Of a DNA stretch of 64,000 nt, positions 36,467-49,047 are shown piece by piece. The notes under the pieces are model-generated. The model was not told the origin of the DNA. It did no database searches and saw nothing but the letters and a program-made list of their open reading frames with translations. The DNA is from Megalopta genalis (Eukaryota; Arthropoda; Insecta; Hymenoptera; Halictidae). Within the stretch, counting starts at the first letter, position 1, and the number at the start of each line of letters is the position of its first letter. Made by a program: the position numbers and the translations under genes. Location of the stretch: NCBI RefSeq assembly GCF_051020955.1, contig NC_135026.1:6858501-6922500 (forward strand). Reading direction: 5' to 3'.

Positions 36467-36823
36467 CAGGGTGTCCCAAAATAATGGGAAATGAGGGATT
36501 CCTGAGGTCATTTGAAGTGACTTTTTTCTTTACAAAAATTTTCTTCGAGGCATCGTTCACGAGTTATTAACAAAAAACACTGACCAATTAGAGACGTGCT
36601 CAGCTAGTGCGAGGCGGTCGAGCCAACGAGCGCGCGGAGCCTTGTTCCGTTGATTGGCTCGGCCACCTCGCGCCAGCCGAGCTCGCTTCTCATTGGCCCA
36701 CGGTTTTTCGCCAATAACTCGTGAACAAAGTCTCGTAGAACAATTTCGCTAAGGAAACAGTTACTTCAAATAACCTCAGGAACCCGTCATTTCCCGGAAG
36801 TGCCATAATTTCGGGACAACCTG
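36467..36823. mobile_element. MITE family C copy
   Basis: The clearest termini of the family: CAGGGTGTCCCAAAATAATG at the left and a complementary end near 36823. It is inserted into block B of the composite repeat. Confidence 0.8.
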
Positions 36824-36844
36824 TGTACAGTGCTCACATGTTCT

Positions 36845-36950
36845 CCTTAATTGACGCTCAGATTATATAGTAATTTCTCTCTAATTCGCGCTTAGATTGC
36901 GCATAAAAATGGACAATCTGAGTTATCAATTAGGGAGAACTTGCCGTATA
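36845..36950. mobile_element. Nested MITE family D fragments
   Basis: Two partial termini (TTAATTGACGCTCAGATTAT and a second nearby copy) sit back to back with the inner motif AAAAATGGACAATCTGAG. They look like an element inserted in or rearranged with another of the same family. Confidence 0.5.
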
Positions 36951-37371
36951 ATTCTCTCAAAAAAATGCATTCTAAAGAACCTAAACGAAGACAAGAGTCA
37001 CGCATGATCTCTCACGACCCCACAAAACAATCTATCACCGAAGCTTTAAACTTATCAAATGGCATAATCGTTCGAATACTTTCTCACACCACCGCGCTGC
37101 CGCCACACACAGCCCCTCCCCCAAATACTCCAAACGAGCTAGAAAACCCATCGACGAGTGCTCGAATTGTTATTCACGGTCCGCCCGGGGCACAGATTTC
37201 TTGCAGGAAAGAGACTCCGAAGACGCCGACTCGAGGACGTTGGAGGAAGAGACGAGGTAGCCGCTGGCAGTGTAGGCGAGAGATGTGCCAAGTCGGTTCG
37301 TGGTGGCTGCCCCATGAGGTCCACGGTGTGGTGTGAGCCGCACGGTTGCCGCAGTGCGTCCGCCGGGCCCC

Positions 37372-37455
37372 ATGCCCCATCCGCCATCGATTCCGGATCG
37401 TGATCCCACTGCCAAGCAACGGGGCTCGGACACGCGCGCCGAGTTGAAGCGCTGA
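37372..37455 (+). other. Upstream ORF 1 of the TESK leader (27 codons)
   Basis: ATG at 37372 and TGA at 37453-37455, in the same frame as the main ORF, so the stop also fixes the main start downstream. It lies in the CpG-rich presumed 5' UTR. Whether it is transcribed depends on the unknown start site. Confidence 0.4.
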
Positions 37456-37459
37456 AAGG

Positions 37460-37543
37460 ATGCCGAGGATCAGCGCCGTGGGCGCAGCCCGCCGCGTTCG
37501 AAGCGTTCCCGCGACGTCCACGAAGCCGAGCACGCAGGTCTAA
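37460..37543 (+). other. Upstream ORF 2 of the TESK leader (27 codons)
   Basis: ATG at 37460, TAA at 37541-37543. It starts 4 nt after uORF 1 ends and has exactly the same length. The peptide is rich in Arg, Ala and Ser. No other ATG lies between its stop and uORF 3. Confidence 0.4.
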
Positions 37544-37594
37544 CCCGGAAGACCGTGTCGCCTCGGTGGAGAAGAGGTCCCGGGGAGTCGTGTG

Positions 37595-37654
37595 ATGCGG
37601 GCCGAGAAGACGGTAGCGAGCTGCCAGCGTTCCTGCCAGATCTGCCCGCAATAA
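37595..37654 (+). other. Upstream ORF 3 of the TESK leader (19 codons)
   Basis: ATG at 37595 and TAA ending at 37654, 8 nt before the main ATG. A ribosome that finishes here would have to reinitiate almost at once, or scanning must leak past this ATG. Confidence 0.4.
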
Positions 37655-37662
37655 CGGCGAAC

Positions 37663-38940
37663 ATGTTCGGCAAGGTGCCACCCTCGAACACGCCGGGCCC
37701 ACCCTGCACCGGCAAGTCCTGCAGCCCGAGCTCCGCGGGGGCCGCCTGTCTGCCGTGTTTCTCGTCGGAGGAGGCGGCCAGCCTGGCCGCGGACGAGGGC
37801 AAGCCGAAGCCCTGGAGGCCGAAGGACACCTGCGCGCCGGTGGTCTCCGAGGCGCCACACCTGCTCGACGAGAGCAAACCGAAGCCCTGGAGACCCAAGG
37901 ACAGCGTCGTGCACGACGCGCCCGCCGTGGAGGACAAGAAGCCCAGAAGGGCAAAGGAGGACGTCGCCGGCAAAGAGGACAACAAGGTATGGAGGCCGAA
38001 GGAGAGCGAGCCGTGTTCCCACCTGACCGAAGACAAGTCGATCAGGAGTCCCACGATCGACGATAAGTCCGCCAGCTCCCAGGAGTCCGGTCCCCCTGGG
38101 AACTGCGCGCAGTCGTCGACCCCGTTCGCGGAGCTCGGCAGACCCTGCAGGGCCGAGGCAACGACCTCGAAGAGCTGCTCGAAGTTCTCTAGCAAAGAGT
38201 GCCACGCGAGGAGCCACGCGCTGCCGGCGAAGATCAGCTGCCCGAGCCCGGCGATTCACAAGTGCTCATCGAACCCGAACTGTCCCAGCTTCGCGAAGGC
38301 CCCGGGCTGCGCCGCGAAGTCGCAGAGGGCGCTGTGTTCGGGCAGCCTGGGCAGCCTGAGCGCGGACGCCAGGGAGCCCTCGTCGAAGCTGGCGAAGAAG
38401 CAAGTCGGCTCCAGGGAGCCGCAGAGGGTCGCCCAGACCCTGGCGACCATGGTCAAGGGCACCTCGAGGTCGTCCAGGCCAGCCGGCGAGCCCTGCGACG
38501 AGGACGCCGAGCTGGCCGCTATCCAGGACTCCTGCCAGAAAAAGGTGTACCTAGAGAAGGACCTGGCCGCCGCTGCCTGCGACAGGATCTGCAGGGACGG
38601 CTCCCCGGTGCAGAAGGACTGGCGGTGCAACGGGGACGCGCTGCAACAGAGCTGCATATCCTGCTTGCCGCAGGACCTGCCGACCGAGCTACAGCTCTCC
38701 TCGCCCAGGACTTACAAGGACAGGGAGAAGTGCAGAGACCCTTGGCGACCCACCGAGATGGAGAGCAACGTGTGCACCAGCTTGAACGTGTGCCCCGGGG
38801 ACGTATTTCAGGACACCGGGTCCAAAAGGAGGACCGGGGCATCCTGCCAGGCGCTCAGGCACGCGGTCGCGTCCTTGAACCGGCTCGACGACTTCTACAT
38901 GGAGAAGATCGGCGCCGGGTTCTTCTCCGAGGTCTTCAAG
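37663..38940 (+). CDS. cdi: TESK-family protein kinase (center divider-like), first coding exon, 426 aa, continues outside window
   Basis: The exon runs from the first in-frame ATG (37663) to a GTGAGT donor at 38941; an in-frame stop lies upstream at 37453. It ends with Leu-Asp-Asp-Phe-Tyr-Met-Glu-Lys-Ile-Gly-Ala-Gly-Phe-Phe-Ser-Glu-Val-Phe-Lys (408-426). That is the start of a TESK/LIMK-type kinase domain with its glycine loop at 417-424. TESK kinases phosphorylate cofilin and control actin; the Drosophila relative is center divider. The remaining catalytic domain was not found before 64000, so intron 1 exceeds 25 kb. Residues 1-400 look disordered, rich in Ser, Pro, Lys and Cys. They carry repeated Trp-Arg-Pro-Lys motifs at 51-54, 76-79 and 110-113, and a variant at 361-364. 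This N-terminal extension is longer than in vertebrate TESK1, whose kinase domain starts near the N-terminus. Other open frames here are GC-rich shadows. Confidence 0.85.
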
Positions 38941-39051
38941 GTGAGTGCCTCTGTTTCGCTCTCGATAATATTATACATTCCCGGCACTAGGATATATTAT
39001 ATATATTACATGTATACATGTAATAACAGATACGATATAATAATAAATATG

Positions 39052-39402
39052 TGAACAATGAAGGGATGATTAGCTGGGATGATTCTTGAGGTCATTTGGA
39101 GCAACTTTTGCTTTTTCGGAAATGTTCTACGAGGCTTCGCTTGCGAGTTATTGATGAAAAACCGTGGGCCAATGAGAGGCGTGCTCGGCTGGCGCGAGGC
39201 GGTCCGCGCGAAGCCCAGTTCCGCTGATTGGCGCGACCGTCTCGCGCTAGCCGAGCGCGCCGCGCCTCACATTGGCCCACGGTTTTTCGTCAATAACTCG
39301 CGAACGAAATCTCGTAGAACATTTTCGATGAGGAAAAAGTTACTTCAAATTATCTCAGGAACCCTTCCTTTCTCGCTTGAACAATAATTTTGGGTCACCT
39401 TG
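39052..39402. mobile_element. MITE family C copy
   Basis: Long inverted arms (GAAAAACCGTGGGCCAATGA and its complement near 39270-39290). It sits just inside TESK intron 1, about 110 bp from the donor. Confidence 0.75.
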
Positions 39403-40283
39403 TATATGGTGTCCTTTTTAAATCGCGCGTGCAAATAGAAAATGGACGACGATGAGAAAAATGTATTCGAATGCTTGAATAGTGAATATTGAGCCATGGT
39501 CGACGGCCCGTCTCTTCGAGATCAGATTCGAGATCATCTCTTCGAGCTCGCGAATGCATAAAATCCGCGGCGATGCAGCTGGCGATAACGATTCGAAAAT
39601 AAATGAAAGGAACAGGTGTTCGCGCGCAAGATCGCTAGCTGCGCCGTTTCATCGAATGGCGGGAACGGTATCGCGGACGAGAGCGATGCGATCGCGAGCC
39701 GGGTAGATTTATTCCGAGCGTGTGCACGTTTCTTGTTCCGGAATCCGCAATTAGGATACGCGAACAGTGGACTCCGTCGGCCAATTAGCAATGGTTTCTC
39801 CGCTGCGCGCCGGTTTTTGCCCGTTTCATATTTTCGCTGTCGCTGTTACATTATGTATCGCGTTGTTTCCGTCGCTCGTTTCGCAACGCCGATCCACGTT
39901 ATCGCCGACAGATTAGCATCGCCGGCGGATTAGATTGGAACGTGCGCGCAACATTCCTGGAACGTCGGTTACATTTCGCCAGCGATCACACGTTTATTCG
40001 CCCATCTCTGCGCTTTTTCCCTTTTCGGGATTTTCAATGTTTGCTCTTTACGAAATTAAAAGCGATAAGTTAGTGGTAATAATAGGCGATCTTTTCATCG
40101 AACGTTTCTCGAAGATTAAATCCGGTTTTTGGAAGAATATTCTACAACTTCAGTTCTATTTATATCGTTTCGACGTAAGACAAGAAAATTCTTTATTGCT
40201 GTGAAGTATAGTTCTCATTAATAAAATTTATTTAATTAAATAAACGTCGATAGAGTTGATCGTACTTTTAGTAACTGTCGTTT

Positions 40284-40684
40284 TACCTTTATAATAGTGT
40301 CATCGTCGAATAGCTGAGATTCTCCTGATTAAAATGAGTCCAAACACGACGTAAATCGAACCAGTTTAAGCCACTCTCAATTAATAAACAATCTACCTGG
40401 TGAGTCAAGCGACTCGCACACCCGAAATAATTTTTTAATTATGCTTTTCCTGAAAAATTGTGAAATACATGGTATCAGAGGTGAGTCGAGGTCCTCGTAT
40501 ATATAGAGAAGTTATCAAGTTTCCAACACAGTACACGAAGTGTGCAATATGTACAAGTTTCGTGGCTCACCCGGTATAATAATAAGCTCTTCAATGGCTG
40601 TAGTCCGATTTCCGTCGTGTTTGGACTCATTTTAACGAGAAAAATCTCAGCTATTCATCGGTGCTACAATTATCAAAGTAAAAG
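40284..40684. mobile_element. MITE with about 70-bp inverted termini
   Basis: The arms share GAATAGCTGAGATT and AAAATGAGTCCAAACACGAC and flank about 260 bp. A second, inner complementary pair (GTGAGTC... / ...GGCTCAC) lies in the middle. No coding capacity. Confidence 0.7.
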
Positions 40685-41600
40685 GAGAATTAACTGGCAA
40701 TAAAATAACATTTTTAAAGTAAAATAACATTTTCCTTGCGTGTTTACTCCATCCGCGGCGTCATACCGACGCATGTTAGCCTCCTTTCTTTTCACCTCGG
40801 TCGTCCTCCGTTCTCGTCTACTGAATCGATTTGAACGCCCCGGGTCAAGATGACCCGGTCGCCGCGGTTCAACGCACAAACATTCGCCGCCTCGTCTATT
40901 CACGTCTCTCTGCACAGAATATCCTAAGCAAAAAGGGGGCAGAGACTTTCACCGCTGCTGAAAAAATACAATCGCCCGGACGGATTGCACGTGCATCGTT
41001 TTACTACGATCACGAGTCAAAAGTGACCTTGGGTCAGCGGCTCGGGTTCAAAGCAGATTCGAAATTACCGTGGGCTTTCGTTGCCCGACGAACATGATTT
41101 CGAGCGGCGTGTTAGAGATTCGCGGGAGAAAAAAAAATTGTACGGCCAGGTGAGCAGCGTATCCCTGCGCGCGCGTGTCGTTCCGATAATAATTCGTGCC
41201 GCTCGCGGCTCTCGAGCGTATGGCACTCTCCGCGCTGCTCTCTCACTGTTATTACTAGGTCATTGTCCCTGGCAGCTTCTACGGGAGAAATTGGAAGTTG
41301 CTAGAGACCTTGTCCTAATAACACGGAGATGCGTTGCGTTCGCTCCCACTCGGCATACCATCGCCGTCCAATCGGAGCCGCGGCACGCGTGGACCCCTTT
41401 CTCATTGAGTTCATCCGCAATTTATTTTTTCAAACGCTATTCCAAATACCGCGTATAGGTTCCTACCGACGGTCTTCCACGGAAAACAATCTCCACGTAC
41501 GAATAATTCTAGTCGTCAGCGTTTATTAGACCGCGGATTTTATTTATGCAAAATACAAAATTGTCTGCGTTAACTGCCGTGAGGAGTTGCATACAGGATA

Positions 41601-41766
41601 CAGTGTGCTAAAACTATAGCGCTTTCTATAGTTTCGGTTAGTTTTGTAGTTGGCTTAAGAACGCGGAAAAGTTGTTTTTCGTTGATTCATTCAGTTAATT
41701 ATTACCTAATTTGATGTTAAAAATTATTATAAAATTTTGGCGGTGCTATAGTTCCGCGCCACACTG
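41601..41766. mobile_element. Short Tc1/mariner-type MITE
   Basis: 166 bp with TA on both sides. Termini CAGTGTGC and CCACACTG are followed on each side by AACTATAGC-like inner repeats. Confidence 0.7.
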
Positions 41767-42714
41767 TAGATGTATATATATATATGCAATATAATATATT
41801 ATGCACTATATAGTATAGTATAATGTATACTGTACTATATATATTTACTGTACCATACTGTATACTATTCTAAATACTATACTAGACCATATACTGTGCT
41901 ATATTTACTATACTATACTATATAGAAATATATATAAAATCTATTACGAAAATATTTCATTTTGATATTTTGTATAAAGTTATTTATTCGTAATGTTATT
42001 TATTCGGAATACTATATACCATACCATATACACTTAAATTCCTTGAATGGCTGCATAAATGAATTTAAACTTCGAAAATATTAAATCAAAGACGTATTGC
42101 ACAGTGTCTATTGTGTAATTGCATATCCGTGTACTCAATCTTTTGTCGAACCATTTAAATTAATAATGAAACGCGAAAAATATAGCTCGATTAAATTGAA
42201 ACGAATTATTAAAAAGCAGAGAATCGCAGTTACAGATCTTCGATCGCCTGTCAGGTAGTTTCGTCCCACTCCGCGATGATTTGGTGGCACGCAATAAAAC
42301 CCGGTCAAGCAGGTGGCATGTTTACGTGTTTCTTGGCGGATCGGCCGACCTGACGCGTGACGTAACGACGCGCGATTGTTAGGGTAGCGGGAGTGGATTA
42401 TGCATCGCGTTCCGTGAAATCACGGGCTTCCTTGTTCCGCGGCTTTATTATCGCGATTCCCAGAGAAGACAAATAATTATAATCATCTCCTTGGATCTAT
42501 GTTGGTCAGGGCTGGCCGCAGCTGGTCGACTTTGACGCATAGCGAAATGGAAACCTGTTTTCCCTGGCCAAAACTCAATTTCTGATGCTTCAATTTCGGA
42601 AAAATTTGTGCGCAGCCGTTCCACGCTTCGAAATCCAACGTATTGGTCGTTTTAAATGATTATGTGCGCGGGGACGCAACGCTGAAGGCAAAGTTCGAAG
42701 CAACAGGTTTCAAT

Positions 42715-43285
42715 GACTGTTTTATGTAATGAATATTATAGCAACTGATTATACAATAATTCTGACTGCTTTATATACTGTATATTATACTGACTGTTTT
42801 ATATATTATATATCATAGTGACTGTTTTATATACTATATACTATAGTGACTGTTTTATGTACTATATATTATAGTGACTGTTTTATGTACTATATATTAT
42901 AGTGACTGTTTTATATACTGTATATTATACTGACTATTTCATATTCAGTATATTATACTGACTATTTTATGTTCAGTATATTATACTGACTATTTTATGT
43001 TCAATATATTATACTGACTGTTTTATATATTATATATTATAGTGACTGTTTTATATACAATATATTATAGTGACTGTTTTATATACTGTATATTATACTG
43101 ACTATTTTATATTCAATATATTATATTGACTGTTTTATATATTATATACTACAGTGATTGTTTTATATACAATATATTATAGTGACTCTTAAATATATTG
43201 TATATTTTACTGACTATTTTATATACAGCATATTATACTGACTGTTTTATACACTACTATATTATACTGTCTGTTTTATGCACTA
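42715..43285 (+). repeat. 31-bp AT-rich minisatellite
   Basis: Units of the form TTATAGTGACTGTTTTATAT plus about 11 bases repeat about 18 times with drift. Confidence 0.85.
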
Positions 43286-43854
43286 GAAAATAATTAATTG
43301 TATCTTCATTTGTATAAACAATTCTTAAGAATTATTTAAACCACATACGAACGCCGCAGAAATTCGAATGTTCATATGAAATATTTTAAATAACCGAGCT
43401 CGAAATATCGGGGACATTTTGGTTATAAAGTTTAAGCGGTACACCCGGTATACGAGGCGTGCATCTGGAGAGGCTAAAAGATTTCATCGCGCGGCCGAAA
43501 TGGCAACAAGTAATAACAACGACGGAGCGTTCGAGTAGGCGGCAGGCACTTAAGGAGGCTTTGACCTACGGCACTGATCGCGGCGATCCTCCACGGAGGA
43601 GTGGATTTATTTTCGAACGGAACCGCGGAGGATGCGTTCTGCCTTCGCACAGCGGGCTGGCAACCAAGAAGGGACCATTGTGTCGCTATGGTCCTTTTTC
43701 TAAAAAAGCTGGCCGACATTCACACGATTTTTATGGAAGCCGACACTCTTACGTTTTAGTAACTCGGAGATTTCGGGCGTTGACTTTGTATTTTGCAACC
43801 ACATTGTTTCCAGTTTCATTTTTCATTTCCTTTCTTCATTTTTTATTTTCCGTT

Positions 43855-44515
43855 TTATGGTTCCCATATTTCATATTTGATATCTTATATTTCATATTCC
43901 ATATTTAATATATCATATCTGATATTTCATATTCCATATTCATATTCCATATTTCATATTCCATATTTCATATTCCATATTTCATATTCCATATTTCATA
44001 TTCCATATTTCATATTCCATATTTCATATTCCATATTTCATATTCCATATTTCATATTCCATATTTCATATTCCATATTTCATATTCCATATTTCATATT
44101 CCATATTTCATATTCCATATTTCATATTCCATATTTCATATTCCATATTTCATATTCCATATTTCATATTCCATATTTCATATTCCATATTTCATATTCC
44201 ATATTTCATATTCCATATTTCATATTCCATATTTCATATTCCATATTTCAAATTCCATATTTCATATTCCATATTTCATATTCCATATTTCATATTCGAT
44301 ATTTGATATTCCATACTTACTATTCCATATTTCATATTTCATATTCCATATTTAATATTCCATATTTGATATTTGATATTCCATATTCCATATTTGATAT
44401 TTGATATTTCATATTTCATATTTCATATTTCATATTCTATATTTGATATTTGATATTCCATATTTGATATTTGATATTTCATATTCCACATTTGATATTT
44501 CATATTTCATTGTTG
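43855..44515 (+). repeat. 14-bp minisatellite CATATTCCATATTT
   Basis: Near-perfect from about 43925 to 44290, then drifting into 7-bp GATATTT/CATATTT variants. It creates a false 203-codon open frame with a 14-residue period. Confidence 0.92.
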
Positions 44516-44527
44516 TTGTCTTGGCAC

Positions 44528-44528
<1 letters not shown>

Positions 44529-44578
<50 letters not shown>

Positions 44579-44680
44579 CGTTACTAATATTATTTTATTA
44601 TTATCGTTGTTAATATTATTTTATTACTATCACCACTATTATTATTGTTTTATTATTATCATTATTATTCTGTAGAATCT
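44529..44680 (+). repeat. ATT/TTA microsatellite
   Basis: An uninterrupted TTA run at about 44529-44578, then interrupted copies. Confidence 0.9.
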
Positions 44681-45344
44681 TTGTGCAGAAATTAAAAGGG
44701 CATCTGTCCAGTTTATGTTAAATAAGTAAATAACAGTAATTACCGGCACATCGTTGATCATGCTCGAACAGCTGTGATCGTCGATCCGATCTCGCGGGAT
44801 CTCTCCTTTTCCCGTTCCGAAATTACGCTCCGCGCGAGCGGTAGACGGAGCCAGCCTGCTATCGTACGTTTCTCCGTTGAATTAACGGCGATGTTCGAGG
44901 TCGCGTCCTTGGCGCGTCATTACGCGAGAACCGATGTGAGTCAATTTGCGCGAAAGTTTCAGCTGGGTGAAAGTCACGAAAGTCGATCGAAGAAATTGCG
45001 AAAAATCGGATGGAGAGTCGCGAGACACTGTCAATTAGGTCTCCGGGTTCTCGTATTCACAAATTCCTGGTGACGGCGATCGTTCAGGATCAGAGGACGA
45101 TCGAGATTCGAAATAACGGAAGTCGGTCGGTGAGAGTTTAGAAATTGATCGATCGCCGGATCGATGGAACGTTTGGCGACTCCAGATTCTTAAAAAGTAG
45201 GAAGTCCATAGGCGGGCACAAGCAATTATTCGTGGTGAACATTCGATTTATTCGAGGATCCAAGAGGAGCTCCAGAAAATAAAATTTTTTCTGATAAGAC
45301 GGTCGTGATTTGAAAAATTGGGAACAACGTGGAACACGATAATT

Positions 45345-45835
45345 CATATTTGATATTTGATATTTGATATTCCATATTGATATTTCATATTTGATATTTC
45401 ATATTTCATATTTGATATTCCGTATTTGATATTTGATAATTCATATTCGATATTCCATATTTGATGTTCCATATTCTATATTCCATATTCGATATTCCAT
45501 ATTCGATATTCCATATTTGATATTTCATATTCTATATTTGATATTTGATATTTGATATTTCATATTCGATATTCCATATTTGATATTTCATACTTCATAT
45601 TTCATATTTCATATTTGACATATCATACTTGGTATTCCATATTCGATATTCCATATTGAATATTTTATATTTGATATTTCATATTTGATATTTCATATTC
45701 GATATTCCATATTTGATATTGCATATTCTATATGTTATTTTTGATATTCCATACTTGATATTTCATATTCTATGTTCCATATTTTATATTTCATATTTGA
45801 TATTTCATATGTGACATTTCATATTTCACTGTTGT
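45345..45835 (+). repeat. Second CATATT/GATATT array
   Basis: Same 7-bp vocabulary as 43855-44515 but more scrambled. It ends near a TTATTA run (45846-45875), repeating the order of array then TTA microsatellite seen at 43.9-44.7 kb. Confidence 0.85.
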
Positions 45836-46349
45836 TAACTTGGCATTATTATTGTTATTATTATTATTATTACTGTTACTATCAATTGTTATCAAACAAT
45901 TCAGATAACATATTTATATCCAGCAAACAAGAAAAAGTAAATAGCATCTGGCTTTATCCTATTAACAACAGTGTCCAAAGGAACAATAATCTACAATACT
46001 AATCTACAATACTAATCTAATTGTACAATAATCTGAGATCATCGAGAGATAAAACACGTCGCAGAATAATAAAAATTTCTCCGTTATCGGTCGAGGAAAA
46101 GCCGATAGAGATCACCTTTTACAACGGCATATCCGGGCGGTCTTTGGATCAGCCGCGAGATAAACATAAGCTCATAACATGCACGTGTCACACAAGCCTC
46201 CACGAAAAGTACCAGGATGAACAAAAACTGCGAAACTCCCCCCGGATTCTTGTGTCACGTCGTGCGACGTCGCGTCGCGTCAATGATTAAGCAAAATCAC
46301 GAAAGCAATTAAACTGTGTTACGAAGTCCGGCAATTTCGACGGAAATTC

Positions 46350-46351
46350 GA

Positions 46352-46395
<44 letters not shown>
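46350..46395 (+). repeat. CGT microsatellite
   Basis: About 15 consecutive CGT/TCG triplets. Confidence 0.95.
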
Positions 46396-46595
46396 ACATC
46401 GTCGCCACCACGGTGACGGGGCTCGATTAAACTTGTCCCCGACTAGATCTTGGATCGCTGGAGATAAGGCACGCGCGACAGTGATCGGTTGTCGAACAGG
46501 GTCTGGAGATTCGTTGGAAAATAATGCAGGATCGATTTTTCTAAAAGGAATTTGTGAAGTGGCGAACGTAATTTTATGCATTTATAGGAGAAATA

Positions 46596-48005
46596 GGGTG
46601 TTAGTTTCTTGGACTTCAATATTTTGGACTTCAGACTTTCCGACTCCAGTCCTTAGACTTCAGTCTTTTAGACTACAGTCATCTGGACTTCAGTCTTTTG
46701 GACTTCAATCTCTCAAACTTTGAATTTCAGTCTTGGACTCCAGTCTTCTTAACTTCAGTCTTCGAATCCAGAGTTCTGGACTTTAGTCTTTGGACGTCAG
46801 TCTTGTGCACTTGAGTCGTTTGACTCCACTATTTTTTCGTCAAACATTGGACTTTAGTCTTTTGGACTCGAGTCTTTACATTTTTGTTTTTTAGACACCA
46901 TTCTTTAGTCTTCAGTCTTGGACTCCGATCTTCCGAACTTCAATTTTGGTCTCCAGTCTTCTGGATTCCAGTCATCGGACTTCAATCTTAGATTTCAGGC
47001 TTGGACTTCAGTCTTTTAGACTCCAGTCATCTGGACTTCAGTCTTTTGGACACCATTTTTTAAACTTCAGTCTTGGACTCCAGTCTTTCAAACTTCAATC
47101 ACTGAACTTCTGTCATTGGACTCCAGTCTTCTGGACTTCAGTTATTAGACTTCATTATTTAGACAACAGTGTTTTGGACTCCCGTCTTTAGACTTCAGTC
47201 TATTGGACTCCTGCCTTAGACTTTAGTTTTTTGAACTTCAGTCTTTAAACTTCAGTCTCCTGGACTCTAATCTTCTGGACTTCAGTCATTGCACTTCATT
47301 CTTTGGACTCCAGTCTTTTAGACTTCAGTCTTGAACTTTACTCTCTGGACGCCAGTCTTGTGCAGTCTTTTGGATGTCAATCATTAGACTTCAGTCTTTT
47401 GGACTCCAGTCTTCTGGATTTCAATCTTCTGGACTCCAACCTTTTGGATTCCAGTCTTTAGACTTCAGTCTTAAACTTCAGTCTTTGGACATTAATCGTT
47501 GGACTCGAGTCTTTTGGATGTCAATCATTGGACATCAGTCTTTTGGATGTCAATCATTGGACTACAGTCTTCTAAACTTCTGTCTTCTGGACTTCAGTCT
47601 TTTGGACATTAGTCCTTTGGAATCCAGTTTTTATTTTTCAGTCTTGGACTCCAGTCTTTTGGACTTCAGTCATTTAACTACAGTCTTTGGACATCAGTTT
47701 TGAACTTCGCCTGTTGACATTAGTCGTTGGACTCCAGTGTTTTGGATGTAAGTCATTGGACTTCAGTTTGTGCCTTTTGGGCTTCAGTCTTTTGGACTTC
47801 AGATTTTTAGATTCCAGTCTTTTGGACTTCATTCTTTTGGAGTCCAGTTTTTCGGACTCCAGTTTTAGACTTCATTCTTAGATTTCAGTTTTGGACTCCA
47901 CTCTTCTGAACTTCAGTCATTGAACTTCAATCATTGAACATCAGTTTTGGATTCCTGTCTTCTAGACTTCCGTCTGCTGGACTTCATTCTGTCCACTCCA
48001 GTCAT
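46596..48005 (+). repeat. Degenerate 15-bp minisatellite, array 3
   Basis: CTTCAGTCTTTTGGA and CTCCAGTCTTCTGGA units alternate. Long blocks are shared with array 4. Confidence 0.88.
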
Positions 48006-48009
48006 GAGA

Positions 48010-49040
48010 AATTTCTGATAAGGAAACTGTCTGCGCCAATTTCGAGATATAGAAACCAATTAGAAAGCTTTACTTTTTTTCTTAAATAATTTTACTAATT
48101 TAAAAAATAATACATTAACACATTTCAGTTCTTTTAATCTCTCTACTCTATTCACATTTATTTCTAATCAATTTTTCTCATGAATGATAATCTGTGAACT
48201 CTTATTATGTGAATACACTGCTGTTCTCGTGAACATATTTCTGCCATAAGTAGTCTCATCCTGCGACGAAGGCGCAATACGCGTATTTTCTTCCAAACAC
48301 TCGAGTCTGAAGTGCTTGCACAGTGAAGTGTTAATCTAGCGTCTGAAGGCCATTAGATACGATTGCTACGCTTCTTTATTACCGCGATAGCGAAAAGTAA
48401 TGCGAGCCACTCGTAAAAATGACGTGAGAGATACAGGAACGAAGCGACACGGTGATAATCCAGTGTTTCTTAGTAGCGAGCTTATCGGAAAAGAATGTGT
48501 TTTTGTACGGCAGGAATTGCAGCGGTTCTCTCGCTTTCGAACGCGATGCATTTGCTGACCCGCGATTGCAAATTCCTCCACGTGACATCGTTTTCTTTGT
48601 TTCCCAAACCACGTTGCTGTTGTGTCCTGTTGCACCTGCGACTGCTTTGATCGAGCAATTATCCGTGCACCGTGAAACGAGAAACCGGTCTGTTGTGTAC
48701 TCTGTAATCAGGCCTCAGTAATTAAACCGCAGTTGTGTCAAGGCAATTTTAATTAGTCCACAGAGTTTCAAGCATTAAAGGTTTTGGTAAACTACGAAAT
48801 GTTTTTCGTTTTGTAACATCTCGCTGGATTTCAATTTTATTGCATATGTGATTATGACTTAGAAATATTATTGTGTACATATATATATGTATACCCGATA
48901 ATACGTAATAATACATATACACAATAATACATAATAGTACACAATTTTCATTCGTTATGTGGGTATACAGTTATTTTTTTAATTACACTTGTGAATGGAT
49001 TAGTCATTTTTTAGATATACATAACATTTCCAATGTACAT
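48010..49040. other. Unique DNA between minisatellite arrays 3 and 4
   Basis: No coherent gene. Two overlapping minus frames and one plus frame of 77-89 codons at 48366-48721 look like chance. Confidence 0.5.
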
Positions 49041-49047
49041 AATGTCT

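Noticed and set aside
37139..38259. Long minus-strand and second-frame ORFs (239-271 codons) across the TESK exon
   Set aside because: GC-rich shadow frames; only the plus frame carries the kinase start, a donor in phase and an upstream stop.
43793..44404. A 203-codon frame with a 14-residue repeat
   Set aside because: By-product of the 14-bp CATATTCCATATTT array.
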